This document shows, in pieces, positions 46,945-55,800 of a stretch of 64,000 nt of DNA. Under the pieces are notes generated by a model. The model searched no databases. It was not told where the DNA came from and worked only from the letters and a program-made list of their open reading frames with translations. The DNA is from Hyphomonas chukchiensis (GTDB lineage Bacteria > Pseudomonadota > Alphaproteobacteria > Caulobacterales > Hyphomonadaceae). Numbering within the stretch: position 1 is the stretch's first letter; each line of letters begins with the position of its first letter. The stretch is taken from assembly GCF_000682695.1 (NCBI RefSeq), contig NZ_AWFG01000018.1, positions 1 through 64,000 on the forward strand. The letters are read 5' to 3'. Position numbers and translations under genes: made by a program.

Positions 46945-47373
46945 TCATCCGATTGTTGTAAAGCAATCAGGTTGGAAAACGACAACGTGAGCCAAGTCCG
47001 GCCTCGATCTGGAAGAATAGAGCATGGCCTGCGCGCCAATATCTCGGGCCGCGTCAGACCACGCCCAGGTGGGTGAAATTGCGCCAGCGGCGCGCACATC
47101 TTGCCAGACGACAGACGCAAGCTTGTTTCCACGCTGATCAACCACGCGATCCGACTTTAGCCACAATGACACGAGTTTCCGCTTCACGCCGTCCTGAATA
47201 TAGCGGTTGATGGCCACGTGGGCGCCTTCGGCGGTCAGCGACGCGTACGCCGCGATCTGGCCCGAGTGATGGAAACGACCTTCCGGTGCCCTCGCTGGTT
47301 CGCAGGGTGTTGCAACCAGAGCTTCCGGCAAGAGTCGCCAGACTGGGCCATCGAAAGAAATCAGTGCAGCCAA
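46945..47373 (-). CDS. RES-domain protein without an antitoxin neighbour
   Basis: About 142 residues. PVWRLLPEALVATP, GRFHHSGQIAAYASLTAEGA and the end MLYSSRSRPDLAHVVVFQP match the RES domain of NAD-degrading toxins (conserved Arg, Tyr and Ser visible; the usual second Glu is unclear). Such toxins normally follow an Xre-like antitoxin. Here the upstream gene is HIT and only 33 bases lie between. The start is a TTG directly behind GGAGG, an awkward spacing, so expression is doubtful. Confidence 0.65.
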   Translation of the reverse strand: MAALISFDGPVWRLLPEALVATPCEPARAPEGRFHHSGQIAAYASLTAEGAHVAINRYIQDGVKRKLVSLWLKSDRVVDQRGNKLASVVWQDVRAAGAISPTWAWSDAARDIGAQAMLYSSRSRPDLAHVVVFQPDCFTTIG

Positions 47374-47406
47374 CCTCCGTCTCCATGGCTCAAGCGGGCC
47401 GATTTT

Positions 47407-47841
47407 CTAAACCGCCGCCCGAATCTTAACCGCCAGCTTTTCCAGCTCACCCATATCCGCCATGCCGCCGGCGCCGTGGCGGCCGAGGGGCACGCCCTCA
47501 TTGCGCGGGATCACGTGGAAGTGGAGGTGATAGACGGTTTGCCCGGCGGGGGCGCCGTTGAACTGGGTGACGACGAGGCCGTCAGGCTTCAGCGCGGCTT
47601 CGACGGCCTTGGTGACTTTCTGCACGGCGAGCATGTAGGGGCCGAGTTTCTCCGGCGGCATTTCAAGCAGGTTACGGGCTTCAACGTCCTTGGGGATGAC
47701 CAGCGTGTGGCCTTCGGCTTGCGGGAAAACATCCATGAAGGCGAGGGCCGTATCGTCCTCGTAGACTTTGACGGCGGGCATCTCGCCGCGCAGGATTTTC
47801 GCGAAGATATTGGTGGAATCGTAGGTGTCGTGAAGGGTCAT
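47407..47841 (-). CDS. HIT-family nucleotide hydrolase
   Basis: 144 residues. The histidine triad appears as VYHLHFHVIPR near residues 102-112. Likely hydrolyses purine nucleoside phosphoramidates or similar. Start overlaps the stop of the GNAT-like gene by four bases. Confidence 0.9.
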   Translation of the reverse strand: MTLHDTYDSTNIFAKILRGEMPAVKVYEDDTALAFMDVFPQAEGHTLVIPKDVEARNLLEMPPEKLGPYMLAVQKVTKAVEAALKPDGLVVTQFNGAPAGQTVYHLHFHVIPRNEGVPLGRHGAGGMADMGELEKLAVKIRAAV

Positions 47842-49007
47842 GAGTCTTTCTTAAAGGGTGTGCGCTCTGTGAGATAGTCCATGTCGGATTCAACGGCATC
47901 GCGTTCGCGGGTCAGATAGTCGGCGACGGCATTGCGCAGGCCCGGATGGGCGATCCAGTGGGCCGAACGCGTGAGCACCGGCACATAGCCGCGCGCGAGC
48001 TTGTGGCCGCCCTGCGCGCCTGCCTCGACGTATTTGAGGCCGCGCGCGATGGCGAAGTCGATGGCCTGGTAATAGCAGGTCTCGAAGTGGAGCATCGGGC
48101 GCTGGTCGCTGCAGCCCCAGTAGCGGCCATAGAGCGTGTCGGACCCGATCAGGTTCATGGCGCCGGCGATGGGCTCGCCATCCTCCAGGGCGAAGACGAA
48201 GAGCAAGTCATCGGCCATGCGCTCGCGCAGCAGGGAGAAGCTCAGCCGTGTAAGATAGGGCGTGCCCCACTTGCGGCTGCCGGTGTCCATGTAGAACTGG
48301 AAGAAATGGTCGAGATGGTCCTCGGTGATCGCGTCGCCGGTGAGGTGGACAAACTCAAGCCCGTCCTGCGCCTTGGCGCGCTCCTTGCGGAGGTTCTTGC
48401 GCTTGGCGGATGAGAGGGCGGCAAGGAAGCCGTCAAAGTTTTCGTAGCCGTCATTCTCCCAGCGAAACTGCTGGTCGGTGCGTGAGAGGAGACCGGTATT
48501 CTCCAGCACGTCGGCATCGTCATGATCGATGAAATTGATATGCAGCGAGGAGAGATCATTCTCTTCGGCGAGCTGGATGGCACCGGCGAGGAGGGCGGCT
48601 TTCAGCTGGGCTTCGTCCGGTCCTGGGGGCACGAGGCGGCGGCGTCCGGTAACAGGCGTGAAGGGCACGGCGGCGAGGAGCTTCGGATAGTAGGACCCAC
48701 CCGCGCGCTCGAACGCTTCGGCCCAGCTATGGTCGAACACGAACTCGCCGCGCGAATGCATCTTGGCATAGAGCGGCATGGCGGCGCGCAGGCGCCCGTC
48801 ATCGCCGCGGATCAGCAAGTGGCGCGGCACCCAGCCCGTACGCGGCGTCGCGGCGCCGCTGCTCTCCATGGCCTCCAGGAATTCCCATGTCAGGAAGGGG
48901 TCGTAACGCGCGCCCGGCGGATTGGCGACGACGTTCCACTCGTCGGGCGACACCTCGGCCAGGGCCGGGACGATGGTGATCTTGAGCGCGGTGTCGTCCA
49001 TGCCCAT
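47838..49007 (-). CDS. GNAT/FemAB-like acyltransferase (PF04339 type)
   Basis: 389 residues. Matches the family once called DUF482: RYDPFLTWEFLEAMESSG at the N-terminus, RWENDGYENFDGFLAALSSAKRKN in the middle, and YGRYWGCSDQRPMLHFETCYYQ with GLKYVEAGAQGGHKLARGY near the end. FemAB-related fold; substrate not known. ATG at 49007 chosen over a TTG at 49010. Confidence 0.8.
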   Translation of the reverse strand: MGMDDTALKITIVPALAEVSPDEWNVVANPPGARYDPFLTWEFLEAMESSGAATPRTGWVPRHLLIRGDDGRLRAAMPLYAKMHSRGEFVFDHSWAEAFERAGGSYYPKLLAAVPFTPVTGRRRLVPPGPDEAQLKAALLAGAIQLAEENDLSSLHINFIDHDDADVLENTGLLSRTDQQFRWENDGYENFDGFLAALSSAKRKNLRKERAKAQDGLEFVHLTGDAITEDHLDHFFQFYMDTGSRKWGTPYLTRLSFSLLRERMADDLLFVFALEDGEPIAGAMNLIGSDTLYGRYWGCSDQRPMLHFETCYYQAIDFAIARGLKYVEAGAQGGHKLARGYVPVLTRSAHWIAHPGLRNAVADYLTRERDAVESDMDYLTERTPFKKDS

Positions 49008-49026
49008 CAATCTAGGGCGCGCGGCG

Positions 49027-49743
49027 TCATGTTGCCAGCGGAACGGGCAGGTGTTCGAAAATCACGGCGCCGTTCAGCACATGTATGCGGCGGACATCCT
49101 CAATCGTGCGCACGGTCCAGACGACAAAGGGCAGCTTGCCGGCGAGCGAGACGGCGGCGCGCTCGGCATCGGCGACATTGATCGCGAGGTAGTCGACCTT
49201 GCGCGCAAGGGCGCGGGCCAGCTTGGCGTCGAATTCGGCCTCGCTGGTGCGGCTGATCGGATGGATCAGCTGGCCGCGCATCACCGCTTCCGGCAGGGCG
49301 TCGACGGCGGCTTCCGAAAAGCTCATCGCGGCGGCCGGGCCGAGATGGCCGGTCAGCAGCTCGCCGACCTTGCGGGCGAAGGCGGCTGGGTCCGTGTTGC
49401 CGTCGATCTTCATCTCGGTCAGCAGGGGCAGATTGGCTGGCCAGATGTCGAGGAGGGCGTGCAAAGTGGGCACAGGTTGGTCCGTGCCGGCGAGGCGGAC
49501 GGCCTGAAGATCATTCGCCGTCATGTCCTCGAACACGGCTTCCACGCCGGTCATGCGCATCAGGGTCGGGTCATGGAAGACCATGACCTCGCCATCCTTC
49601 GAGGGGCGCACATCATACTCGATGCCGAGACCGGCATTGATGGCGTCCTCGAAGGCGGCAAGGGAGTTTTCCGGGTGGCCATCGGCGGACCAGAGACCGC
49701 GATGCGCATAGGTGAAGGCTGTCAGGTCAAAGTGCCGGGCCAT
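49027..49743 (-). CDS. Glycerophosphodiester phosphodiesterase
   Basis: 238 residues. GDPD motifs YAHRGLW (His, Arg), PENSLAAFEDA, GIEYDVRPSKDGEVMVFHD and a later KID-type metal position. Releases glycerol-3-phosphate from phospholipid head groups. No signal peptide, so probably cytoplasmic. Confidence 0.88.
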   Translation of the reverse strand: MARHFDLTAFTYAHRGLWSADGHPENSLAAFEDAINAGLGIEYDVRPSKDGEVMVFHDPTLMRMTGVEAVFEDMTANDLQAVRLAGTDQPVPTLHALLDIWPANLPLLTEMKIDGNTDPAAFARKVGELLTGHLGPAAAMSFSEAAVDALPEAVMRGQLIHPISRTSEAEFDAKLARALARKVDYLAINVADAERAAVSLAGKLPFVVWTVRTIEDVRRIHVLNGAVIFEHLPVPLAT

Positions 49744-49749
49744 CGGAAA

Positions 49750-50211
49750 CTATCCTTCGATTTCAAACACACCGTCGACTTCCACCGCGACGCCAAGCGG
49801 CAGGACCGGGCAGGCCACGGCCGAACGGGCATGCTTGCCGGCATCGCCGAAGACTTCGACCATCAGGTCGGAACAGCCATTGATGACCTGCGGGATGTCG
49901 GTGAAATCGCCGGCGGCATTGACGAACCCGCCAAGCTTCACGACGCGCTTGATGCGCGACAGGTCTCCGACAGCGGCCTTGCACTGGGCGATCAGGTTGA
50001 TGCCGCACTGGCGGGCGGCGTGCTGGCCGGCGGAGAGTTCCATGTCCTCGCCGAGGCGGCCCGTAATGCGGCCATTGGGCGTGGCGCTGACCTGGCCGGA
50101 GACGAACAGCATGTTGCCGGTGATCACGTAGGGCACGTAATTGGCGACGGGCACCATGGGGGCAGGAAGTTCAATGCCGAGGGCGTCGAGGCGGGCTTCT
50201 GGGGTGGTCAT
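49750..50211 (-). CDS. RidA-family protein
   Basis: 153 residues from the ATG at 50211 (MTTPEARLDALGIELP). The RidA fold with YVPYVITGNMLFVSGQ, a long loop and GVAVEVDGVFEI near the end. The terminal PLGVAVEVDG lacks the exact R-D/E substrate motif of classic RidA, so it is likely one of the divergent subfamilies. Confidence 0.75.
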   Translation of the reverse strand: MTTPEARLDALGIELPAPMVPVANYVPYVITGNMLFVSGQVSATPNGRITGRLGEDMELSAGQHAARQCGINLIAQCKAAVGDLSRIKRVVKLGGFVNAAGDFTDIPQVINGCSDLMVEVFGDAGKHARSAVACPVLPLGVAVEVDGVFEIEG

Positions 50212-50280
50212 ATGGGGAGTGCTCCGGTGCATGAATGACGGTGTGGGCCCTGCATGCCGCACGTTGCGGAAGGGGGCAAG

Positions 50281-51561
50281 TCAGCCATCTGACTCGCGCA
50301 GTTTCGCAATGCGGGCGGCCCGGCCGGTGACGACGGCATCCGTGCCGAAGCGCGCCCTTGCGGCGTCGGAGGCGCGCTCGGCAGCAGCGCGCTTAGCAAT
50401 GCTCGGGTCGAGCAGGTCGACCGTATCGGCACGGTGGTCGTCGAGGCCGGAAATGCCGATGCCGATGAGGCGGAAGCGTTCGCGGCCATTGGCTTCACGT
50501 GCCAGCAGGGGCCGGCCGGCGCGGAAGATCTCCTGGGCGAGTTGGGTGGGTTCCGAGAGCGAGATGCGGCGCGTGAGGGCCCGGAAATTGGCGGTCTTGA
50601 GCTTCAGCGTGACGACCACGCCAACGACGCCCACAGCCTTGGCGCGGTCGGCGGTTTTCACGCAGAGCTGCCAGAGCTGGTCCTCGAGCGCGGCGGGATC
50701 GGAAATGTCGGTGCGGAACGTGGTCTCGCTTGAGACGGACTTGCGTTCCTCGTCATTGCGCACAGGGCGGTTGTCGAGGCCGTGGGCGCGTTGTTTCAGC
50801 CACATGCCAGTCTCGCCATAGCGACGGATCAGCGCCTTCAGTTCGGCCTGCTGGATGTCGTGTACCCTATCGAAACCGTCGGCGGCGAGTTTCTGGGCGA
50901 ATTTCGGGCCAACGCCGTGCAGGAAGTCGATTGGTTTCGGGCCGAGCAGGGCTTCTGCCTCTTCCGGCGCGATGACGGCGAAGCCGCGCGGCTTGTCCAG
51001 TTCGCTGGCCGTCTTGGCGAGGAACTTGTTGGACGAGAGGCCGATGGAGACGGTGATGCCGATGTCGCGTTCGATATCCCGGGCGAGGCGGGCCAGGCTG
51101 ACGGCGGGTGGGGCGTGATGGGTCGTCTCTGTGCCGGAGAGGTCCATACAGGCTTCGTCGATGGACACCGGCTGGACCAGTGGCGTCAGCGCATCCATCT
51201 TCTCGCGCATCATCGCGGCTGCTTCGCGGTATTTCCCGAAATTGGAGCTGATGACGACCGCATCCGGGCAGAGCTTTAGCGCCGTGAACATGGGCATGGC
51301 CGACCGCACGCCATAGAGGCGCGCAATGTAGCAGCAGGTGGACACGACGCCCCGCTGGCCGCCGCCGACAATGACGGGCTTGTCCTTGAGGCTCGGATCA
51401 TCACGCTTCTCGATGGCGGCGAAGAAGGCGTCGCAGTCGAGATGCGCAATGCTGAGTTGCGTCAGGGCGGGATGTGCAATGATCCGGCCCCGTCCGCAGC
51501 GCGTACAGGCTGAAACGGCACCGTTTTCCAGATGCAGGCAATCACGGCAAAGGGCGTACAT
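50281..51561 (-). CDS. dinB: DNA polymerase IV with an N-terminal zinc ribbon
   Basis: 426 residues. Y-family polymerase: HLDCDAFFAAIEKRDDPSL (metal Asp), PVIVGGGQRGVVSTCCYIARLYGVRSAM, and SIDEACMD (Cys where Tyr is usual). Before the polymerase, residues about 1-30 form a CxxC...CxxC ribbon (YALCRDCLHL, ACTRCGRG) seen in many alphaproteobacterial DinB proteins. Start at 51561 fits those relatives; 51576 is possible. Confidence 0.9.
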   Translation of the reverse strand: MYALCRDCLHLENGAVSACTRCGRGRIIAHPALTQLSIAHLDCDAFFAAIEKRDDPSLKDKPVIVGGGQRGVVSTCCYIARLYGVRSAMPMFTALKLCPDAVVISSNFGKYREAAAMMREKMDALTPLVQPVSIDEACMDLSGTETTHHAPPAVSLARLARDIERDIGITVSIGLSSNKFLAKTASELDKPRGFAVIAPEEAEALLGPKPIDFLHGVGPKFAQKLAADGFDRVHDIQQAELKALIRRYGETGMWLKQRAHGLDNRPVRNDEERKSVSSETTFRTDISDPAALEDQLWQLCVKTADRAKAVGVVGVVVTLKLKTANFRALTRRISLSEPTQLAQEIFRAGRPLLAREANGRERFRLIGIGISGLDDHRADTVDLLDPSIAKRAAAERASDAARARFGTDAVVTGRAARIAKLRESDG

Positions 51562-51665
51562 GACAAGAATGTTCATGCCATGTTCTGCGACTCGCAGCAA
51601 TGAGATGTGTACGCTAGTGTAAAGCCAAATTAAGTATTTGGGGTATAGCTGAAATAGATCGAATA

Positions 51666-51680
51666 GAATCCGGCCGAATC
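51666..51680. promoter_or_regulatory. Two GANTC (CcrM) sites before divK
   Basis: GAATC at 51666-51670 and again at 51676-51680, ten bases apart, 21-35 bases upstream of the divK start, in an AT-rich patch. In Caulobacterales the methyltransferase CcrM modifies GANTC and so times gene expression through the cell cycle. Confidence 0.45.
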
Positions 51681-51700
51681 ATTAGTCGTTACGGGGAATT

Positions 51701-52090
51701 ATGGCGGAAAAGCGCACCAGAAAAGTGCTGGTTGTTGAGGACAATGAACTCAACATGCGCCTCTTTTGCGACTTGTTGGACGCCTATGGATTTGCAACCT
51801 ACCAGTGCCGAGACGGCGCCAAGGCCGTCGAAATTGCCCGGCGCGAGCTGCCTGATCTCATCATCATGGACATCCAGCTGCCCGAAGTCTCGGGTCTCGA
51901 TATCACGCGCTGGTTGAAGGATGACGACAAGGTTGCCCATATCCCCGTGCTGGCTGTCACGGCCTTTGCCATGCGGGCCGACGAGCAGCGGGTTCGGGAA
52001 GCCGGTTGCGAGGGATATCTCTCCAAGCCGATCCAGATCATGACTTTCATCAAGGCGGTGGAAGCGCTGATGCCCAAGGAACCGGCATGA
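51701..52090 (+). CDS. divK: Cell-cycle response regulator DivK
   Basis: 129 residues, a stand-alone receiver. It has VEDNELNMRLFCDLLDAYG (acidic pocket), MDIQLPEVSGLDITRWLK with the phospho-Asp near residue 54, and KPIQ at about 112. The order divK-pleD and the sequence match Caulobacter DivK, which controls CtrA through PleC/DivJ. Confidence 0.93.
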   Translation: MAEKRTRKVLVVEDNELNMRLFCDLLDAYGFATYQCRDGAKAVEIARRELPDLIIMDIQLPEVSGLDITRWLKDDDKVAHIPVLAVTAFAMRADEQRVREAGCEGYLSKPIQIMTFIKAVEALMPKEPA

Positions 52091-53454
52091 GCGCCAGGAT
52101 CCTCGTCGTCGATGACATTGAGGCCAACCGCCGCCTCCTGCAGGCGAAGCTGGAGGCCCACTATTTCAATGTCCTACATGCCGAGAACGGCAAGCAGGCG
52201 CTCGACCTCGCCCGGACTGAATTGCCCGATATCATCCTACTCGACGTAATGATGCCCGGCATGGACGGGTACGAGGTCTGCCAGCGGCTGAAGGCCGATG
52301 CCCGCACGTCCTACATTCCGGTCGTCATGGTCACCGCGCTCAACGATACGGAAGACCGTATCCGCGGGCTCGAAGTCGGCGCGGAAGACTTCCTGACCAA
52401 GCCGGTGGACGATTTCGCGCTCATGTCGCGCGTTGGGGCGCTGATGCGGTACAATGCGGTGGCATCAGAACTGCGCCAGCGGCAGGCGAGCGGACTGAAG
52501 GCGGGCGCTGTTGAGGCGATCAGCGAAGAAGAGCTGAACCGCGCGGCACGGGCCTTCGTGATCGACGACAATCCCCGTACATCGGCGCGCGTGGCAAGCA
52601 TGCTGCGCGATGCCGGGCATTCCGCGACCACGCTGCTCGAGGCCGGCGACATGTCGAACCTTTCCGAAATGGGCGTCGATATCCTGATCCTGTCCGCATC
52701 TTCGAAAGCCTTCGATGCGCTGAAACTCTGTGCCCATTTCCGGATGACGGAGTCCACGCGGGCAATTTCCATGCTCCTGATCTGCGACCCTGCGGACCGT
52801 TCCAAGGCCGGTCGCGGTCTTGAGATCGGTGCAAATGATGTGATCTTCGCGCCAGTGGACCGGCAGGAACTGCTGGCGCGCGTGCGCACCCAGACACGCC
52901 GGTCACGCTATATCGACATGTTGCGCAAGCGTGTGGACCGGGGCCTGGAACTGTCGGTCATCGACCAGCTCACGGGCCTCTACAACCGGCGTTACATGGT
53001 CGGCCAGGTTCAGCAGCTGATGCAGCGTTCGATCATGGGCGGAAAGCCTGTTTCGGTCGTTACGTGCGATATCGATCACTTCAAGTCGGTCAATGACACC
53101 TACGGCCACGATGTGGGCGACGAGGTGCTGCAGGAAGTGGCGAGCCGCCTGATGGAGAATGTGCGCCCGATGGACGTGGTTTGCCGGCCGGGCGGTGAGG
53201 AATTCCTTGTGATCATGCCGGATACGCCCGGGGACCTAGCCTGTGCGGCGGGCGAGCGCATACGGCGCGCCGTTGCCAGCCGGCCCTTCAGCGTGAGCGG
53301 TGGGCGCCGTGAAATCACGCTGACGGTCAGCGCGGGCGTTGCCACCATTCGCGGGCACGACGACACAATGGCGGACCTACTGAAACGCGCCGATACGGCC
53401 CTTTATCAAGCCAAATCCGGTGGCCGAAACCGGGTCGAAAGCATTGCCGCCTGA
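52087..53454 (+). CDS. pleD: PleD-type diguanylate cyclase
   Basis: 455 residues: REC1 (1-120, LLDVMMPGMDGYEV with phospho-Asp), a degenerate second receiver (about 150-275, no phospho-Asp at ILSASS), then GGDEF (about 290-455). The active site is PGGEEFLVIMP, with an inhibitory I-site RPMD five residues before it. Makes c-di-GMP, driving the motile-to-stalked switch in Caulobacter. The ATG at 52087 overlaps the divK stop. Confidence 0.93.
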   Translation: MSARILVVDDIEANRRLLQAKLEAHYFNVLHAENGKQALDLARTELPDIILLDVMMPGMDGYEVCQRLKADARTSYIPVVMVTALNDTEDRIRGLEVGAEDFLTKPVDDFALMSRVGALMRYNAVASELRQRQASGLKAGAVEAISEEELNRAARAFVIDDNPRTSARVASMLRDAGHSATTLLEAGDMSNLSEMGVDILILSASSKAFDALKLCAHFRMTESTRAISMLLICDPADRSKAGRGLEIGANDVIFAPVDRQELLARVRTQTRRSRYIDMLRKRVDRGLELSVIDQLTGLYNRRYMVGQVQQLMQRSIMGGKPVSVVTCDIDHFKSVNDTYGHDVGDEVLQEVASRLMENVRPMDVVCRPGGEEFLVIMPDTPGDLACAAGERIRRAVASRPFSVSGGRREITLTVSAGVATIRGHDDTMADLLKRADTALYQAKSGGRNRVESIAA

Positions 53455-53517
53455 TTGACTTGGGCGGCAACGCGGCGCACCTGCACCTTTTGAGCGGCTA
53501 GGGCAGGTTTTCAGGAC

Positions 53518-54744
53518 ATGGCAGATCGTTTCGCGGCGTTCCGGCACTCGTCCTACAGCCGCTATTTCACCTCCCGTTTCATGACCGCCTTTGCGGCCCA
53601 GATCGTCTCGGTCTCGGTGGCCTGGCAGATCTATGACGAGACCCAGAACGCGATCTATCTTGGCTGGATCGGGCTCGTTCAGTTCCTGCCGGCCCTGCTG
53701 CTGGTCTTCGTGACGGGCTTGGCGTCTGACACGTTTGGGCGACGGCTGGTGATGGGCCTCGCGATACTGGTCGAGATGAGCTGCGCAGCGGGCATCCTGT
53801 TCCTGGCGGCGACAAACCAGTTCCATCCGGTCTGGGTGCTGGCCATCCTGACCTTGTTTGGCGTGGCGCGGGCCTTCCTGTCGCCCGCCTCGGCCAGCCT
53901 GGCCGTGAACGTGGTGCCGCGTGAGGATTTCGCCAATGCCGTGGGCTGGAATGCCTCGGCCTGGCAGATGGCCTCGATCGTCGGGCCTGTCGTGGGTAGC
54001 CTGCTTTATGGCGTGTCGCATGTGCTGGCCTATTCGACGGCGACCCTGATGTTCGCGGCGGCAAGCGTGCTGATTTTCTCGATCCCCAAGCCGCCGCAGC
54101 GTGTCTCGACAGAGCCGAAGACGCTAAGCGTCGTGCTGGGCGGGTTCACCTATGTCTGGAAGCAGAAAGTGGTTCTGGGCGCGATCTCGCTTGACCTGTT
54201 CGCGGTGCTGCTGGGCGGCGCTGTGGCGCTGATGCCCGTCTATGCGCGCGACATCCTGCAGGTGGGTGAGACGGGCCTTGGCCTGATGCGGGCGGCGCCG
54301 GGCATTGGCGCGCTGATCGTGACGGCGGTGATCACGGCTTTCCCGATTCGCGAGCATGCGGGGAAGATCCTGTTCGTCTGCGTGGCCCTGTTCGGCTTGT
54401 CGACGGTGGTGTTCGGCTATTCGACCGTGGCCTGGCTGTCGATCCTGGCGCTGGTCTGCGTCGGCGCCTTCGACATGGTGTCGGTCTATATTCGCGAGAT
54501 ATTGCTGCAGCTCTGGACGCCGGACCAAGTGCGGGGGCGGGTGAATGCGGTGAATTCCATCTTCCTTGGCGCTTCAAACGAGCTGGGCGAGGCGCGGGCC
54601 GGGTTCATGGCGGCGAAATGGGGAGCGGTGTTTACCGTTGTGGCGGGCGGCTATGCAGCTGTCGGCATTGCGGCGGCGTGGTCGGTGCTGTTCCCCGGCA
54701 TCCGCAAGGCCAGCAACCTGCATGAAGGCAATCCGGACGCTTAA
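53518..54744 (+). CDS. MFS transporter (EntS-like)
   Basis: 408 residues with about 12 membrane segments. MFS signature DTFGRRLVMG after helix 2 and the YSRYFTSRFMTAFAAQIVSV start are typical of exporters in the EntS group. The substrate cannot be told from the sequence. Confidence 0.82.
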   Translation: MADRFAAFRHSSYSRYFTSRFMTAFAAQIVSVSVAWQIYDETQNAIYLGWIGLVQFLPALLLVFVTGLASDTFGRRLVMGLAILVEMSCAAGILFLAATNQFHPVWVLAILTLFGVARAFLSPASASLAVNVVPREDFANAVGWNASAWQMASIVGPVVGSLLYGVSHVLAYSTATLMFAAASVLIFSIPKPPQRVSTEPKTLSVVLGGFTYVWKQKVVLGAISLDLFAVLLGGAVALMPVYARDILQVGETGLGLMRAAPGIGALIVTAVITAFPIREHAGKILFVCVALFGLSTVVFGYSTVAWLSILALVCVGAFDMVSVYIREILLQLWTPDQVRGRVNAVNSIFLGASNELGEARAGFMAAKWGAVFTVVAGGYAAVGIAAAWSVLFPGIRKASNLHEGNPDA

Positions 54745-54756
54745 GGCCAGACAAGC

Positions 54757-54785
54757 AAAAAGCCCGCTCTTGCGAACGGGCTTTT
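54757..54785. terminator. Bidirectional terminator between the MFS gene and rpmG
   Basis: AAAAGCCCG pairs with CGGGCTTTT around a ten-base loop; A and T tracts on both sides let it work in both directions. Confidence 0.8.
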
Positions 54786-54811
54786 GACAAATTGCCTTTA
54801 AAAGCAGGATC

Positions 54812-54979
54812 TTACTTGATCTTGCCTTCTTTGAATTCGACGTGCTTTTTCACGATCGGGTCGTACTTTTTCATCACGAGCTTTTCAGTCTTCGTGCGTG
54901 GGTTCTTCTTGGTGACATAGAAGAAACCTGTATCGGCCGTCGAGTTGAGGCGAATCTTGATCGTGGTTGGCTTGGCCAT
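54812..54979 (-). CDS. rpmG: 50S ribosomal protein L33
   Basis: 55 residues: [20 protein letters not shown], then [14 protein letters not shown] and [18 protein letters not shown]. Zinc-free L33 (no CxxC pairs). A gene too short for many ORF callers. Confidence 0.96.
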   Translation of the reverse strand: MAKPTTIKIRLNSTADTGFFYVTKKNPRTKTEKLVMKKYDPIVKKHVEFKEGKIK

Positions 54980-55065
54980 AGTGTTGGCTCGCTTATGCTA
55001 GCGTCTGAAACTGGAAAGCGGCTTAATGGCGGGGCCCGAGGGGGAAGTCAAGCAGTGTTCCTGCT

Positions 55066-55800
55066 CTAAAGCCTGTCCGTTGTGTGACCGTTCCGGGTCC
55101 AGCGCAGGAACGGTGGGCCTTTCGGGGCCTGTGGCCGTGCAATCCGCTCGCCGATTTCGCCCAGCATGAAGCGGGTCACCGAGGGCAGATCGAGGTCCAG
55201 GGCATCCGACAGCGTCACCCATTGCAGGTCTGACAGCTCTGCGCCGTCCACAGGGGGGCGCTCGTCGATCAGGGCGTCCTCGGCGTCGGCCATGAAGAAC
55301 CGGGCGTCAAAGCGCTTGGGCCGGTAGGGCGGCGTGATGGCGCGGCCAATGAACTCGAAGGACCGGAGGCAGGGCATGACGCCCTCGCCATAGTAGCGGT
55401 CCCAGCCCTGCGGCGCCTTGCCGGAATGCTCACCCGGGCGGCCGACGATCAGGCCGGTTTCCTCGAAGGTCTCTCGGATGGCCGTCAGCGCGAAGGCGTG
55501 GGGCGCGCGGCGGGTGCCGATGGCGAGCTTGGTGGCCACGGGCTCGGAGAGGGGCGTCAGCGTGGGCGCACGGGCATCGTGCGGGTCCACACGGCCACCG
55601 GGGAAGACGTATTTGTCGGGCATGAACGTATGGCCGCCGGAGCGCTTGCCGAGCAGGACGCGCGGTGTGGCGGCATCCCTGCGGACGAGGATCAGCGTGG
55701 CGGCATCCTTGGGCCGCGGACTGCGCTGGTCGGTGACCACAACGTCACCCTCATCTTCCTTGTCGAAGGCTGATTTTATGCCCGGTACGGCCTCGCTCAT
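55066..55800 (-). CDS. Nudix hydrolase
   Basis: 244 residues. The Nudix box is split by an insertion: GGRVDPHD about 68-75, then AIRETFEETGLIVG about 107-120 (REXXEE present as RETFEE). The N-terminus has a strand pattern TLILVRRD. Substrate unknown. Start overlaps the rnr stop by four bases. Confidence 0.82.
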   Translation of the reverse strand: MSEAVPGIKSAFDKEDEGDVVVTDQRSPRPKDAATLILVRRDAATPRVLLGKRSGGHTFMPDKYVFPGGRVDPHDARAPTLTPLSEPVATKLAIGTRRAPHAFALTAIRETFEETGLIVGRPGEHSGKAPQGWDRYYGEGVMPCLRSFEFIGRAITPPYRPKRFDARFFMADAEDALIDERPPVDGAELSDLQWVTLSDALDLDLPSVTRFMLGEIGERIARPQAPKGPPFLRWTRNGHTTDRL

